From Brevibacillus sedimenti (GTDB lineage Bacteria; Bacillota; Bacilli; Brevibacillales; Brevibacillaceae): a DNA stretch of 64,000 nucleotides. This document shows positions 52,777 to 63,598 of this stretch, one piece after another. The position numbers and the translations under genes were made by a program. The stretch is taken from assembly GCF_020923495.1 (NCBI RefSeq), contig NZ_CP064048.1, forward strand, positions 2,001,501 through 2,065,500, in the 5' to 3' direction. The notes beneath the pieces are model-generated. The model ran no database searches. It was given only the letters and a program-made list of their open reading frames with translations, and was not told the DNA's origin. Every line of letters begins with the position of its first letter. Position 1 is the first letter of the stretch.

Positions 52777-54468
52777 TTAGTCCTTGGCTGTCTTCCAGTA
52801 TTCGTATGCGTGGACGGCATTCCCCTTGTACGACGGGTGCTCTGCCAAGAGATTGGGCAGTTTTTCGAGCTGACGCATCATTTCCGCTTTCCCTTCCTCG
52901 TGGAACGTGATGTGTTCTCCTTCTCCGCTTTCCTTCATTTCCACGGCGATGATCAGCTTCTTGTTCAACTCGTCGGCAAATCTCAATTCATCCTTGGACA
53001 CGGCGGCGATGCCACCCGGTCCTTCGGCGTAGTCGCGAAAAGCCATCAGCGTCACATGGTCCAGCCGGGCGATTACCCATTTGCTGAAAGGGGTTCCGGG
53101 GTCGTCCGGGACGTCAAACTGATCCAGCCAGACGGCCAGGTCGCAGCTTGTCTCCAGGTTGGAATCCCGTTTCGTCTCTTCCACGAACGCGTCGAGATTG
53201 CTCATCCACTGCCGCAGCACCTCGTCTCTGTCCTCCCGCCAGACGGGCATGACGTAGGGCTCAATGTCCAGATGGATGCCGCGGAACTTCTGATTGGGAG
53301 CGACATTTTGATTGTAGCCTTTCACGTAGCGGACCAACTTCAGCATCCGCTCCCGGTACTGCTCCAGGGCCCAGATCGGGTGTCCGCCCATCGCGTGCAC
53401 CTCGATTCCAGCTTCCGTTGCCTTTTCCACAAAATCGGCGTACGCCTCGTAGGGCTGCTCCAGGTCCAGCCGCACGTACAGCAAATTGATTCCCTGCTCT
53501 TTGGAAAAGGCGAGAATCTCGTCCCCTTCGGTAATCGCGTGCTCGGCGTGCCATATGTACGTGCCGAGCAGCGGCTTCGTCGTCGAGTCCGTATGCTTGA
53601 TCATGTTTCGCCAGTAGCGGTAATCGTGAACCGCGACGCCGGTGAAAGACGAATGTCTGCCCAGCCGCGATGTCACTTCGGCGAGCTGAGCGTCCATCTC
53701 TTCCGCGCCCACCCCAAAAAACGTCGTGTGCGGCTCATGCGGCATCTCTTTTGTGTTGACGGCAATGATCACCTGTTTGCCGAGGGCGTCCGCCGCCTCC
53801 ATCTCGTTCTTGACGATCGCTTCGATGCCATTGGAGCCGTCCACCTTGTTGCGGTACGCCATCAGGGTGACGTGGTCAAATGTGTCGATCATCCATGTGC
53901 TGAACGGCATATCGGCTGTTCCCGGCACCGGAAATTGATCGAACCAGGCGGCCATGTCGGTGCCCACTTCCAGACCGTTCTCCTCTCGGGCTGCGGTCAC
54001 AAACGCTTCGATGTTTCCCATCCATTGTTTCAGTACGGCGGGTTGATCGTCGTACCACTCGTCAAGCAGGTACGGCTCGATGTCCAGGTGCACCCCCCGG
54101 ATGCGTTCCACCTGGTCCACTGTGCGGTTGTATCGTTTTACCCAGTCCACGAGGCCGAGCATTCGCTCCCGGTCGACAGTAAGCGCCCAGCGCGGATGTC
54201 CGCCCAAGGCGTGCACGTCGATACCGGCCAACTGAGCCTCCCGGATGAACGGACGGTAGTAGTCAAAGGGCTTGTCCCTGTCGATGCGCAGATAGATCAG
54301 ATTGATCCCTTGGTTTTTGGCAAAGTCAAGAATTTTTTGGCGTTGGGTGTCGATCAGCTCTGCCTGCCAGATCCAGGTTGCTTTTTTCCCCTTGTCGGGC
54401 GACGAAAAGCCGACCAGAAAACCGGCAGCCAGACAGAGTAACAGGTAGAGAAAACGAGCTGGTTGCAT
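52777..54468 (-). CDS. Secreted protein with two tandem TIM-barrel-like domains, function unknown
   Basis: A 563-residue exported protein. After a signal sequence (FLYLLLCLAAGFLVGF), two homologous halves begin at about residues 28 and 301. Each contains I(W)xAE, INLxYxRxD, GIxVHAxGGHPxWAL, the acidic motif GxHLDIEPY, and DHVTLMAxRD/N. The repeated LDIEPY and the alternation of strand and helix suggest a glycosidase-type TIM barrel with paired carboxylates. This is not a family confidently recognised. The two copies differ, so the duplication is old. It ends as a single transcription unit. A carbohydrate- or cell-wall-directed role is only a guess. Confidence 0.75.
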   Translation of the reverse strand: MQPARFLYLLLCLAAGFLVGFSSPDKGKKATWIWQAELIDTQRQKILDFAKNQGINLIYLRIDRDKPFDYYRPFIREAQLAGIDVHALGGHPRWALTVDRERMLGLVDWVKRYNRTVDQVERIRGVHLDIEPYLLDEWYDDQPAVLKQWMGNIEAFVTAAREENGLEVGTDMAAWFDQFPVPGTADMPFSTWMIDTFDHVTLMAYRNKVDGSNGIEAIVKNEMEAADALGKQVIIAVNTKEMPHEPHTTFFGVGAEEMDAQLAEVTSRLGRHSSFTGVAVHDYRYWRNMIKHTDSTTKPLLGTYIWHAEHAITEGDEILAFSKEQGINLLYVRLDLEQPYEAYADFVEKATEAGIEVHAMGGHPIWALEQYRERMLKLVRYVKGYNQNVAPNQKFRGIHLDIEPYVMPVWREDRDEVLRQWMSNLDAFVEETKRDSNLETSCDLAVWLDQFDVPDDPGTPFSKWVIARLDHVTLMAFRDYAEGPGGIAAVSKDELRFADELNKKLIIAVEMKESGEGEHITFHEEGKAEMMRQLEKLPNLLAEHPSYKGNAVHAYEYWKTAKD

Positions 54469-54627
54469 GGCAAGATCCTCCGTTGAGTAGTTGGTGCGTA
54501 CAGGCCACTTGTCAAGCGAAAGAACTGCTATCGCTCGGGGGGATTTACACTTTTCCCATCTTATTACAAGGGAAAAAGCAGCTACAAGTGAACATTAGCC
54601 TACTTTCGGGTATGAAAAAACGAACAT

Positions 54628-54660
54628 AAAAAAACAGGCTGTCCCGAAAGACAGCCTTTT
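54628..54660 (-). terminator. Terminator of trpS
   Basis: On the minus strand, AAAAGGCTGTCTTTCGGGACAGCCTGTTTTTTTA: stem GGCTGTC/GACAGCC followed by seven T. Confidence 0.9.
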
Positions 54661-54691
54661 GGCAGGGGAGTGTTCCCCGCATCCAATTTGT

Positions 54692-56040
<1,349 letters not shown>

Positions 56041-56166
56041 TTTTACCGATTGCCCGGCAAAAAATCAAGGGAGATCCCTTTTGGATCGACGAAAAGGGCG
56101 GTTGGGTTGGTTCGGTTCGGTTGGCCGGGAATTGCTCTTGGGGGCTGACGAAATGAACAAAAAACG

Positions 56167-56460
56167 GTGATTTTCGCATTGCTCGGCCTGTTCCTCTTGT
56201 CTTCTCCATTTATATATGTAAAAGGAACGTTGGTAAGTTTGGAGAAAAAGGTACGCCACTATCTCATTACCGAGAGAAATATTGATGAGAAGCTGATCGT
56301 TCGCATCGATGGCGTATTCGGGAAGCTTCCGGTCTTCGGTGCAGAGGTGGTTTTTGCAGATGAACCTGATGTAAGATACTATTACACGGAAAGAAACGGG
56401 AAAATAATCCCTTTACAGCCATCGTTTAAACACAGAGGATATAAATACAAACACAAATAA
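56167..56460 (+). CDS. DUF3139-type small membrane/exported protein
   Basis: A 97-residue protein. One N-terminal hydrophobic helix (MIFALLGLFLLSSPFIYV) is followed by a soluble domain with ITERNIDEKLIVRIDGVFGKLPVFGAEVVFADEPDVRYYY, typical of DUF3139. The reading frame starts at GTG 56167. An ATG at 56153 just upstream is one base out of frame; one more A in the six-A run would join them as MNKKTVIFALLG. Either the GTG is used or a base is missing in the run. Function unknown. Confidence 0.75.
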   Translation: MIFALLGLFLLSSPFIYVKGTLVSLEKKVRHYLITERNIDEKLIVRIDGVFGKLPVFGAEVVFADEPDVRYYYTERNGKIIPLQPSFKHRGYKYKHK

Positions 56461-56704
56461 GTCCCCAGGCGCTGGCTGGTACTATCCCATCTTCGCTCAA
56501 TGGTTCTAGACGGCCTCGCCCTGACACCACGACTGCATGCAGCTGTATACCAGCAAAGAGGAATGCGGATACGGCGCCAACGCGCTGTACCGAACCGTAC
56601 TGTCACCGAGTGAATTGACATAATTATTGAAAAATACGGAATGTGAGCTCCCTTGACCAGCGCAAGCCGTCTGCAAGGGGGGCGCACATCACAAGGAGGC
56701 ATGA

Positions 56705-57886
56705 ATGATGACGACAACAGCGACGTTAAACGACGCGGTGGAACAAATCAAGGAGCAGGTGATCGCGTGGAGGCGCTATCTGCACCAGTATCCGGAGCTG
56801 TCTTTCCACGAGGAACAGACGGCCCAATTCGTATACGATACACTCCTGTCGTTTGGCAACCTGGAGGTGCATCGTCCGACGAAGACCAGCGTCATGGCAC
56901 GGCTGATCGGCTCCCAGCCGGGGCGGGTCCTGGCGATGCGGGCGGACATGGATGCCCTGCCGATTACTGAAGAAAACACGTTTGATTTTGCCTCGAAAAA
57001 TCCGGGCGTCATGCACGCCTGCGGACACGACGGCCACACGGCGATGCTGCTTGGGACAGCCAAGATTTTGTCGGGGATGAAAGACCGGATCAAAGGCGAG
57101 GTGCGTTTTCTGTTCCAGCACGCAGAAGAACTGTACCCCGGCGGAGCGGAAGAAATGGTGCAGGCGGGCGTGATGGACGGCGTCGACGTAGTGATCGGCA
57201 CGCACTTGTGGTCGCCGCTGGAGTATGGCAAAGTCGGCATTTGTCCCGGGCCGATGATGGCTGCACCGGACACGTTCTGGATCACGGTCCTGGGTAAAGG
57301 GGGCCACGCTGCTCTGCCCCACCAGACCGTCGACAGCATCGCGATTGCCGCACAGGTGGTGACCAACCTGCAGCACATCGTCTCCCGCAATACCGATCCG
57401 CTGGACAACCTGGTCGTTTCCGTCACCCAGTTTGTCGGCGGCACCATGCACAACGTAATTCCGGGATCGGTCAGCATCTGCGGTACGGTGCGCAGCTTCG
57501 ACCAGAAACTGCGCGAGTCTGTCCCGGCCCTGATGGAGCGGGTGGTTAAAGGGATTACGGAAGCGCACGGCGCCTCGTACGAGTTCAAGTACGAGTTTGG
57601 CTACCGTCCGGTCATCAACGACGCCGACGTGACCAGGCTGATGGAGGAAGTGGTGGTGGAGACGCTGGGTCCCCAATGGGTGGAGCATATCAAGCCAAAC
57701 ATGGGCGGCGAGGATTTCTCCGCCTTCCAGCAAAAAGCGCCGGGCTGCTTCTTCTACGTGGGTGCCGGCAACAAGGAGAAAGGCATTATCTACCCGCATC
57801 ACCATCCGCGCTTTACCGTGGACGAGGATGCGCTGCAGGTGGGCGTGAAGTTGTTTGTCAACGCTGCCCGCAAAATCGTGATGTGA
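56705..57886 (+). CDS. M20-family metallo-amidohydrolase (amino-acyl/hippurate hydrolase type)
   Basis: A 393-residue zinc or manganese hydrolase. Metal-binding features are ACGHDGHTAMLLGTAKIL, QHAEELYPGGAEEMVQAG, and the dimerisation domain with GKGGHAALPHQTVDSI. The C-terminal MGGEDFSAFQQKAPGCFFYVG is complete. The enzymes remove acyl groups from N-acyl amino acids; the specific substrate is not evident. The start is ATG 56705 (or 56708) after AAGGAGG. A DUF3311-SSS symporter pair follows and may import its substrate or products. Confidence 0.9.
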   Translation: MMTTTATLNDAVEQIKEQVIAWRRYLHQYPELSFHEEQTAQFVYDTLLSFGNLEVHRPTKTSVMARLIGSQPGRVLAMRADMDALPITEENTFDFASKNPGVMHACGHDGHTAMLLGTAKILSGMKDRIKGEVRFLFQHAEELYPGGAEEMVQAGVMDGVDVVIGTHLWSPLEYGKVGICPGPMMAAPDTFWITVLGKGGHAALPHQTVDSIAIAAQVVTNLQHIVSRNTDPLDNLVVSVTQFVGGTMHNVIPGSVSICGTVRSFDQKLRESVPALMERVVKGITEAHGASYEFKYEFGYRPVINDADVTRLMEEVVVETLGPQWVEHIKPNMGGEDFSAFQQKAPGCFFYVGAGNKEKGIIYPHHHPRFTVDEDALQVGVKLFVNAARKIVM

Positions 57887-58026
57887 CCGTTCCCTGGCGA
57901 TGGCTTGCTTGTCCGCCGCTCCGCCAGGCGGCGGCAGCACCTCTTGACGGGAACACCCATGCGCAGATTGACACAGTCTGAATCGCACAGGTTCGAACAG
58001 AAACGGAAGGGAGAGGTAAGGGTCCC

Positions 58027-58227
58027 ATGAAGGTGATTCATGTATTGGCGTTGCTGCCGTTTATCGGCATTCTCGCCTGCATCCCGCTGGTTAACCGCGT
58101 CACCCCATACGTGTTCGGTCTGCCGTTTCTCCTCTTTTGGGTCGTCATGTGGGTCGTGCTCACATCGGTGATCATGGCAGTCGTGTACAAACTGGACCCG
58201 GCGAACAGGGAGGAGGATGCAAAATGA
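58027..58227 (+). CDS. DUF3311 small membrane protein
   Basis: A 66-residue protein with two hydrophobic helices (VIHVLALLPFIGILACIPLVN; FGLPFLLFWVVMWVVLTSVIMAVVYKLD). DUF3311 proteins usually precede sodium:solute symporters, as here, where the stop overlaps the next ATG. It may be a small accessory subunit. An AGGGAGAGG site precedes the start. Confidence 0.88.
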   Translation: MKVIHVLALLPFIGILACIPLVNRVTPYVFGLPFLLFWVVMWVVLTSVIMAVVYKLDPANREEDAK

Positions 58228-59699
58228 ACGCCGCGCTGCTGGTCATTTTCGCCTTTCTGGCGCTTTCTCTCTACCTCGGCATCCGGGCGCGCAAAGGCAA
58301 GGACATGAATCTGGAGCAGTGGACAGTGGGGGGGCGCGGCTTCGGCACCATTTTGGTCTTTCTCCTGATGGCGGGGGAAATCTACACCACGTTTACATTC
58401 CTCGGCGGCAGCGGCTGGGCCTACAGCAAGGGCGGACCGACGTTCTACATCATCGCGTACGGCGCGCTGGCCTACGTTCTCTCCTACTGGCTGCTCCCCG
58501 CCATCTGGCGCTATGCCAAGGAGCACAAGCTGGTCTCCCAGTCGGACTTTTTCGTCAGCAAGTACAACAGCCCGTATCTGGGCATCCTGGTCTCGCTCGT
58601 CGGCGTGGCGGCGATGATTCCCTATCTGGTGCTGCAGCTCCAGGGCCTGGGGATCATCGTGTCGGAAGCGTCGTACGGCAGTATCTCCCGTCAGGCGGCC
58701 ATCTGGATCGGGACCATCGCCGTCACCTTGTACGTCATGGTCTCGGGCATTCACGGCTCCGCCTGGACAGCGATGCTCAAGGACATCATGATTCTGTTTG
58801 TCGTCGTCTTTCTCGGTCTCTATCTGCCATTCCACTACTACGGCGGCATTCAGCCGATGTTTGAAGCGGTGGAAGCGGCGATGCCCGGATTTCTCGCCCT
58901 GCCGGAGAGCGGCATGAGCCCCTCCTGGTTTATCTCCACGGTGCTTCTGACCGTGCTGGGCTTCTACATGTGGCCGCACACGTTCGGTTCCTCCTACTCG
59001 GCGGAAAACGAGCGGGTGTTCCGAAAAAATGCGATCATCATGCCGCTCTACTCGCTGGTGCTGCTGTTTGTGTTTTTTGTAGGGTTTGCCGCCATTCTGC
59101 AGGTGCCCGGTCTGAAGGGGGCGGACGGCGACCTGTCGCTCCTGCGCCTGTCCATCCAGACGTTTGACCCGTGGTTTGTCGGCGTGATCGGGGCAGCGGG
59201 CCTGCTGACCGCCATCGTGCCAGGGTCGATGATCCTGATGGCCGCCTCCACGCTGCTGGCGAAAAACGTGTACAAGGTGTTCGCCCCGCAGGCGAGCGAC
59301 GCGCAGATTTCCAAGCTGGCCAAGTACCTGGTGCCGGTGGTGGCGCTCATCTCCCTCTACTTTACGTTTGAAGGCGGCAGTGCAATTGTCGCGCTGCTCT
59401 TGATGGGGTACAGCCTGGTGACGCAGCTGTTTCCCGCTCTCTTGTTCAGTCTGATGAAGCGCAATGTGGTGACCAAACACGGGGCAGCGGCCGGCATTAT
59501 CGCCGGGGTGGCCACGGTGGCTGCCATTACGCTGAGCGAGACCACGGTCGGCAGCCTGTTTCCCTTTTTGCCGCAGGCGATTCAGGATCTGAACGTCGGC
59601 ATCGTCGCGCTGATCGTCAACGTCGTGGTGATGGTGGCAGTCAGCCTAGTGATGCGAAGCAGGAGCGCGATCGGCGACAAAAACGCGCATGCCGCGTAA
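58224..59699 (+). CDS. Sodium:solute symporter (SSS family)
   Basis: A 491-residue transporter with about 13 membrane helices. Characteristic blocks are EIYTTFTFLGGSGWAYSKGGPTFYIIAYG, FYMWPHTFGSSYSAENERVFRKNAIIMPLYSLVLLFVFFVGFAA and GLLTAIVPGSMILMAASTLLAKNVYK. The substrate is unknown; the M20 hydrolase upstream suggests amino acids or acyl derivatives. The ATG at 58224 overlaps the DUF3311 stop; the longer frame lies inside that gene. Confidence 0.9.
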   Translation: MNAALLVIFAFLALSLYLGIRARKGKDMNLEQWTVGGRGFGTILVFLLMAGEIYTTFTFLGGSGWAYSKGGPTFYIIAYGALAYVLSYWLLPAIWRYAKEHKLVSQSDFFVSKYNSPYLGILVSLVGVAAMIPYLVLQLQGLGIIVSEASYGSISRQAAIWIGTIAVTLYVMVSGIHGSAWTAMLKDIMILFVVVFLGLYLPFHYYGGIQPMFEAVEAAMPGFLALPESGMSPSWFISTVLLTVLGFYMWPHTFGSSYSAENERVFRKNAIIMPLYSLVLLFVFFVGFAAILQVPGLKGADGDLSLLRLSIQTFDPWFVGVIGAAGLLTAIVPGSMILMAASTLLAKNVYKVFAPQASDAQISKLAKYLVPVVALISLYFTFEGGSAIVALLLMGYSLVTQLFPALLFSLMKRNVVTKHGAAAGIIAGVATVAAITLSETTVGSLFPFLPQAIQDLNVGIVALIVNVVVMVAVSLVMRSRSAIGDKNAHAA

Positions 59700-59778
59700 G
59701 CGATTTGACATGGCTTTCATTCCCTTCTATCATCAGAGGGAAAGCAAGATCATTGTTGAGGGAAGGTAGGGAGATCAC

Positions 59779-60471
59779 ATGTTGGATATCCGGTATCACG
59801 GCCACTCCTGCGTACAGTTGACGAGTGGGGAACATTCGATCATCGTGGACCCGTTCATCTCCGGCAATCCGCTGGCGACGACCGCGCTGTCCGACATTCG
59901 CGTGCAGTACATCCTGCTGACGCACGGCCACCAGGATCACATCCTCGACGCCGTGGAGCTGGCCAAGCAGAACGATGCGACGATTATCGCCACTTTTGAA
60001 CTGGCCAACTACCTGGCCTGGCAGGGCGCGAAGACGATGGCGCTCAATCTGGGCGGGTCGGCAGCGTTCCCGTTTGGCCGCGTAAAAATGACCCAGGCGT
60101 TCCACAGCTCCGGCATGGTCTACGACGAGGAGCAGCGGATCGTCTACCTGGGCATGCCCGGCGGGTTCATCGTGAACATCGGCGGCAAGACCGTGTACCA
60201 CGCCGGAGATACCGGCCTGTTCGGCGACATGAAGCTGCTTGGGGAGCGCCACGACATCGACGTTGCCTTCCTGCCGATCGGGGATGTCTTCACGATGGGA
60301 CCGGAAGACGCGGAAACGGCCGCCGAGTGGCTCAAGGCCAAGTTCGTCGTGCCCATTCACTACAATACGTTCCCGCCGATCCAGCAGGACGGAGAGGCGT
60401 TCATCGCCCGGCTGAAGGAAAAACGGATCGATGGACAGGCGCTGAAGCCGGGAGAAAGCATCCAATTGTAA
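59779..60471 (+). CDS. UPF0173 metal-dependent hydrolase (YtkL-like)
   Basis: A 230-residue metallo-beta-lactamase-fold protein. Metal ligands are visible in [50 protein letters not shown] and [16 protein letters not shown]. Members are of general UPF0173 type with no fixed substrate. An AGGTAGGGAG site precedes the ATG. Transcribed alone and followed by a terminator. Confidence 0.92.
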   Translation: MLDIRYHGHSCVQLTSGEHSIIVDPFISGNPLATTALSDIRVQYILLTHGHQDHILDAVELAKQNDATIIATFELANYLAWQGAKTMALNLGGSAAFPFGRVKMTQAFHSSGMVYDEEQRIVYLGMPGGFIVNIGGKTVYHAGDTGLFGDMKLLGERHDIDVAFLPIGDVFTMGPEDAETAAEWLKAKFVVPIHYNTFPPIQQDGEAFIARLKEKRIDGQALKPGESIQL

Positions 60472-60540
60472 ACGCTTTGTGCAGACAAAAGCGGGCAGTG
60501 CGAACGAATGTGAAGTACGTCCAGTCAAACAGGCAGACAC

Positions 60541-60579
60541 AGCCGTTCCTCCCTTTCAAACCGGGAGGGCGGCTTTTTT
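60541..60579 (+). terminator. Terminator after the UPF0173 gene
   Basis: AGCCG and CCTCCC pair with GGGAGG and CGGCT, followed by TTTTTG. Confidence 0.8.
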
Positions 60580-60711
60580 GTTTGTACCAATAGCAGGCGC
60601 AGCGGCATATGTGGCGTTATTTTCATGACATGTGCTGCTTTACATCGCTCATATCTAAATGATATACTTATGATATCACTTTAAAATCATTATAAAAAGG
60701 GGCGTGCGGAA

Positions 60712-61554
60712 ATGACGGAAAAACGGACGTGGGCGCTGAATGGGTTTATCGGTTTGCTGCTGGAAGTCGTTCTTTTTGCATTGGGACTGTATTTCCTCAG
60801 CGAGGGCAGTCTGATCGGCGTCCTCTTTCTGCTGCTTGCCGCTGTGGGTATCTCGGGGTTCTTCATCGTACAGCCCAATGAAGCAAAGGTGCTCATCTTC
60901 TTCGGTCAATACTTGGGCAGCGTGCGCCGGAGCGGCTTTTGGTGGGGAACGCCGTTTACGATTCGTAAAAAGGTGTCGCTGCGCGTTCGCAACTTCAACA
61001 GCTCTAAGCTGAAGGTCAACGATGTGGAAGGAAATCCGATCGAGATTGCGGCCGTCGTCGTGTTTCGCGTGGTTGATTCCGCCAAAGCCTTGTTTGACGT
61101 AGACAATTACGAGACATTTGTGGAAATCCAAAGCGAAACGGCACTCCGACACATTGCCAGCAGCTATCCCTACGATACGTTTGAAGACATCAATGCCAGC
61201 TCACTGCGCGGCAATGCGGATGAGGTCGCGGCGGAACTGGCCCGCGAACTGCAGCAGCGGCTGCAGGTTGCCGGGGTTGAGGTGTTGGAGGCGCGCCTGA
61301 CCCATCTGGCCTATGCGACGGAGATTGCGGGAGCGATGCTGCAGCGGCAGCAGGCAGCCGCGATCATTGCCGCTCGGCAGAAGATCGTGGAAGGGGCTGT
61401 CGGCATGGTTCAAATGGCCGTCAACAAGCTCAAGGAAGACGGCGTGATCGACCTGGACGAAGAACGAAAGGCAGCCATGGTCAACAATCTGATGGTAGCC
61501 ATTGTATCCGAACGGGAAGCTCATCCGGTCATCAATACGGGCACGATCTACTAG
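60712..61554 (+). CDS. SPFH (band 7)-domain membrane protein
   Basis: A 280-residue protein with two N-terminal hydrophobic helices, then an SPFH domain from about residue 65 ([78 protein letters not shown]). The C-terminal part is helical ([27 protein letters not shown]). It belongs to the slipin-like/YdjI-type group that organises membrane domains. It is followed 21 bases later by a ribbon-helix-helix protein. An AAAAAGGGG site precedes the ATG. Confidence 0.9.
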   Translation: MTEKRTWALNGFIGLLLEVVLFALGLYFLSEGSLIGVLFLLLAAVGISGFFIVQPNEAKVLIFFGQYLGSVRRSGFWWGTPFTIRKKVSLRVRNFNSSKLKVNDVEGNPIEIAAVVVFRVVDSAKALFDVDNYETFVEIQSETALRHIASSYPYDTFEDINASSLRGNADEVAAELARELQQRLQVAGVEVLEARLTHLAYATEIAGAMLQRQQAAAIIAARQKIVEGAVGMVQMAVNKLKEDGVIDLDEERKAAMVNNLMVAIVSEREAHPVINTGTIY

Positions 61555-61575
61555 AGCAGATGCTGGTACAGGGAT

Positions 61576-61776
61576 ATGGCCAAAAAGAAGCAGTTTCCCT
61601 TGCGAATTGACATGCATCTGTACGAGGTGCTGGAACGGTGGGCGGCCGATGAATTCCGCAGCGTCAATGCCCATATTGAATTTCTGCTTCGTGAGTCCGC
61701 CAGACGCGCCGGCCGCCTCTCTTCTGGCGGCAAGGAACAGAAACATCCGGATGAGAACGACCAGGAACATGACTGA
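61576..61776 (+). CDS. Arc-like ribbon-helix-helix protein
   Basis: A 66-residue protein. Residues 5-45 ([43 protein letters not shown]) fit an Arc/MetJ ribbon-helix-helix fold. The tail is hydrophilic. It follows the SPFH gene and probably belongs to the same unit. Such small RHH proteins commonly accompany SPFH genes in Bacillus relatives. No toxin partner was seen. Confidence 0.8.
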   Translation: MAKKKQFPLRIDMHLYEVLERWAADEFRSVNAHIEFLLRESARRAGRLSSGGKEQKHPDENDQEHD

Positions 61777-61844
61777 TGCTTCCTGCCATGCGATCACGGC
61801 GGGCGTACCTGTACCCGCTCAGAAGTGTGTGGCACATACGAAAC

Positions 61845-61884
61845 ACAAGCCGTGCTCCCAATGGGGAACACGGCTTGTATTTTT
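61845..61884 (+). terminator. Terminator of the SPFH-RHH unit
   Basis: ACAAGCCGTG pairs with CACGGCTTGT, with an inner TCCC/GGGA stem, then ATTTTT. It also lies just after the convergent mtaD stop and may act on both strands. Confidence 0.85.
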
Positions 61885-61900
61885 GCGTCCGTGCGTTTCG

Positions 61901-63193
61901 TCACAACCCCTGGACCAGTCTCGCCGCCCGCTTGGCCGCCTGTTTTTTGATCTTTTCCCAGGAGAGGGTAAGGAGTTCACGCCGCCGCATCAGCATGCGG
62001 CCGTTGACGAATACGGTGTCGACGTCTCCGCCCTGGGCGCCGTAGGCGATCAGCGAGGCGATGTTGTGGACAGGCTGCAGGTGAGGCTTGTCGAGGTCGA
62101 TCAGAATGAGGTCTGCCTTTTTGCCCGTTTCCAGAGTCCCTACCTCGTGGTCGATGCCCAGCAGTTTGGCGCTTTCGATCGTCGCCATGCGCAGCACCTG
62201 TTCGGCCGGCAGCCGGGTCGGGTCGCCGTAATCCAGCTTCTGCAGCCAGGTGGCGGCTTTGATCTCCGCAAACATGTCCAGCGTGGTGGCGCTGCCGGCG
62301 CCGTCCGTACCAAGGCCGACGGTGATGCCTTGCGCCAGCAGATCGGTCACCGGCGCAATACCGCAGCCCAGCTTTAGGTTGCTGACGGGATTGTGGGCGA
62401 CGCCGCCGCGCATGCCGCGCAGGTAGCCGATGTCTCGGCGCGTCAGGTGGACGGCGTGGGCCAAGAGGACATGATGGTGGTCGAACAGGCCGAGCTGGTA
62501 CAGGTATTCGGTCGGGGTCTGTCCGTACTTGTCGCGGAGCTTGACCGTCTCCTCGATCGTTTCCGCCAGGTGGATGTGGATGGGCACGCGCCGCTCCCGA
62601 GCCAGTGCGATCACCTCCCGCAGCGGTTCGGGCGGGCAGGTATAGGGGGCGTGCGGGCCAAACATCGTGGTGATGCGTCCATCGCCAGCACCAGACCACT
62701 TTTCCACCAGGTCGATCCCTTCCTGCATCCGCTTGCCTCCGTCATCCTGGAGAAAGACCAGACCCCGGGTGAGCGAGGACCGCATCCCGCTGTCCAGCAC
62801 CGCCTGTCCCACCGCGTCCATGCAGACATACATGTCGGCAAACGCGGTCGTGCCGGAGCGGATCATCTCCGCTGCGGCGAGCAGCGTGCCCCAGTAGATG
62901 TCCTCTTCCGTCATCCGCGCTTCAGCGGGCAGCATCTTTTTCTCCAGCCAGTCCATCAGCTTCAGGTCGTCGGAAAAGCCGCGCATCAGGCACATGGCGG
63001 CGTGGTTGTGGGCGTTGATCAGGCCGGGCATCGCCGCCATTCCCCTGGCGTCAATCACCTCGTCTGCCTCACGGTCGATGACAGGGGCGACGCCGGCGAT
63101 CCGCTCGCCCTCGATCAGGATGTCCCCCGCAAACGGCTGCTCTCCCTCCCGCATCGTCAGAATCGTGCAGCCTTTGAGCAGTGTCGTCTTCAT
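61901..63193 (-). CDS. mtaD: 5'-methylthioadenosine/S-adenosylhomocysteine deaminase-type amidohydrolase
   Basis: A 430-residue metallo-hydrolase. Metal and substrate residues are in NAHNHAAMCLMRGFSDDLKLMDWLEKKMLPAE, IHIHLAETIEE, LAHAVHL, and GLGTDGAGSATTLDMFAE. The motif set fits MtaD rather than guanine deaminase. The product would be S-inosyl-homocysteine or methylthioinosine in sulfur salvage. The start is ATG 63193 behind AGGGGAG. Length is typical. No methionine-salvage genes are next to it, so related deamination of another purine cannot be excluded. Confidence 0.87.
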   Translation of the reverse strand: MKTTLLKGCTILTMREGEQPFAGDILIEGERIAGVAPVIDREADEVIDARGMAAMPGLINAHNHAAMCLMRGFSDDLKLMDWLEKKMLPAEARMTEEDIYWGTLLAAAEMIRSGTTAFADMYVCMDAVGQAVLDSGMRSSLTRGLVFLQDDGGKRMQEGIDLVEKWSGAGDGRITTMFGPHAPYTCPPEPLREVIALARERRVPIHIHLAETIEETVKLRDKYGQTPTEYLYQLGLFDHHHVLLAHAVHLTRRDIGYLRGMRGGVAHNPVSNLKLGCGIAPVTDLLAQGITVGLGTDGAGSATTLDMFAEIKAATWLQKLDYGDPTRLPAEQVLRMATIESAKLLGIDHEVGTLETGKKADLILIDLDKPHLQPVHNIASLIAYGAQGGDVDTVFVNGRMLMRRRELLTLSWEKIKKQAAKRAARLVQGL

Positions 63194-63391
63194 CTGGACT
63201 CCCCTCCACGTAATGATGATGGTGTCGCTTTGAGCGTAAGGGTTGCCGTTGCGGAAAGGTCAAGAGGCGGAGAAAACTCATCGTATGATATCCCTTTTGT
63301 TACTGTCCCGAAAATTTTCATGGAGGATTGTCTACTTATGTACCCTGCTAAAAATGCAATTCATGGAATGATTTCCTGAGGTTTTACAAAC

Positions 63392-63598
63392 ATGACTGAT
63401 GCGGATTCGCGAGATAGGCATTTCAGTGCTGGGGATGGTATAAAAGCATATGTGGTGAAGCGTTTGCTTGCAGCGGATATGCTCACACTGGAGGCAGGAT
63501 TGGAAATGATGCAACGCATAGGGGACTTGAGGAACGGTAGATTCACGGCATCACGGGCTATATTTAGAGTCTATAAACTATTTTGTGTAAACTCCTAA
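63392..63598 (+). pseudogene. Small ORF interrupted by an IS256-family element
   Basis: A 68-codon frame of which the first ~58 codons (to 63565) are host sequence; the last ten come from the left end of the insertion sequence. The host part is MTDADSRDRHFSAGDGIKAY followed by a helical stretch (VVKRLLAADMLTLEAGLEMMQRI). The protein it belonged to is not recognised; an HTH-like beginning is possible. Its remainder would lie beyond the element, outside the window. Confidence 0.5.

Noticed and set aside
52576-54441. Plus-strand open reading frame of 621 codons opposite the tandem-domain gene
   Set aside because: The minus-strand frame has a signal peptide, internal homology and a terminator; the plus frame has none.
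57888-57945. GCCGCC-rich inverted repeat after the M20 hydrolase gene as a terminator
   Set aside because: A stem CCGCCGC/GCGGCGG-like can be drawn but there is no T run; too weak to list.
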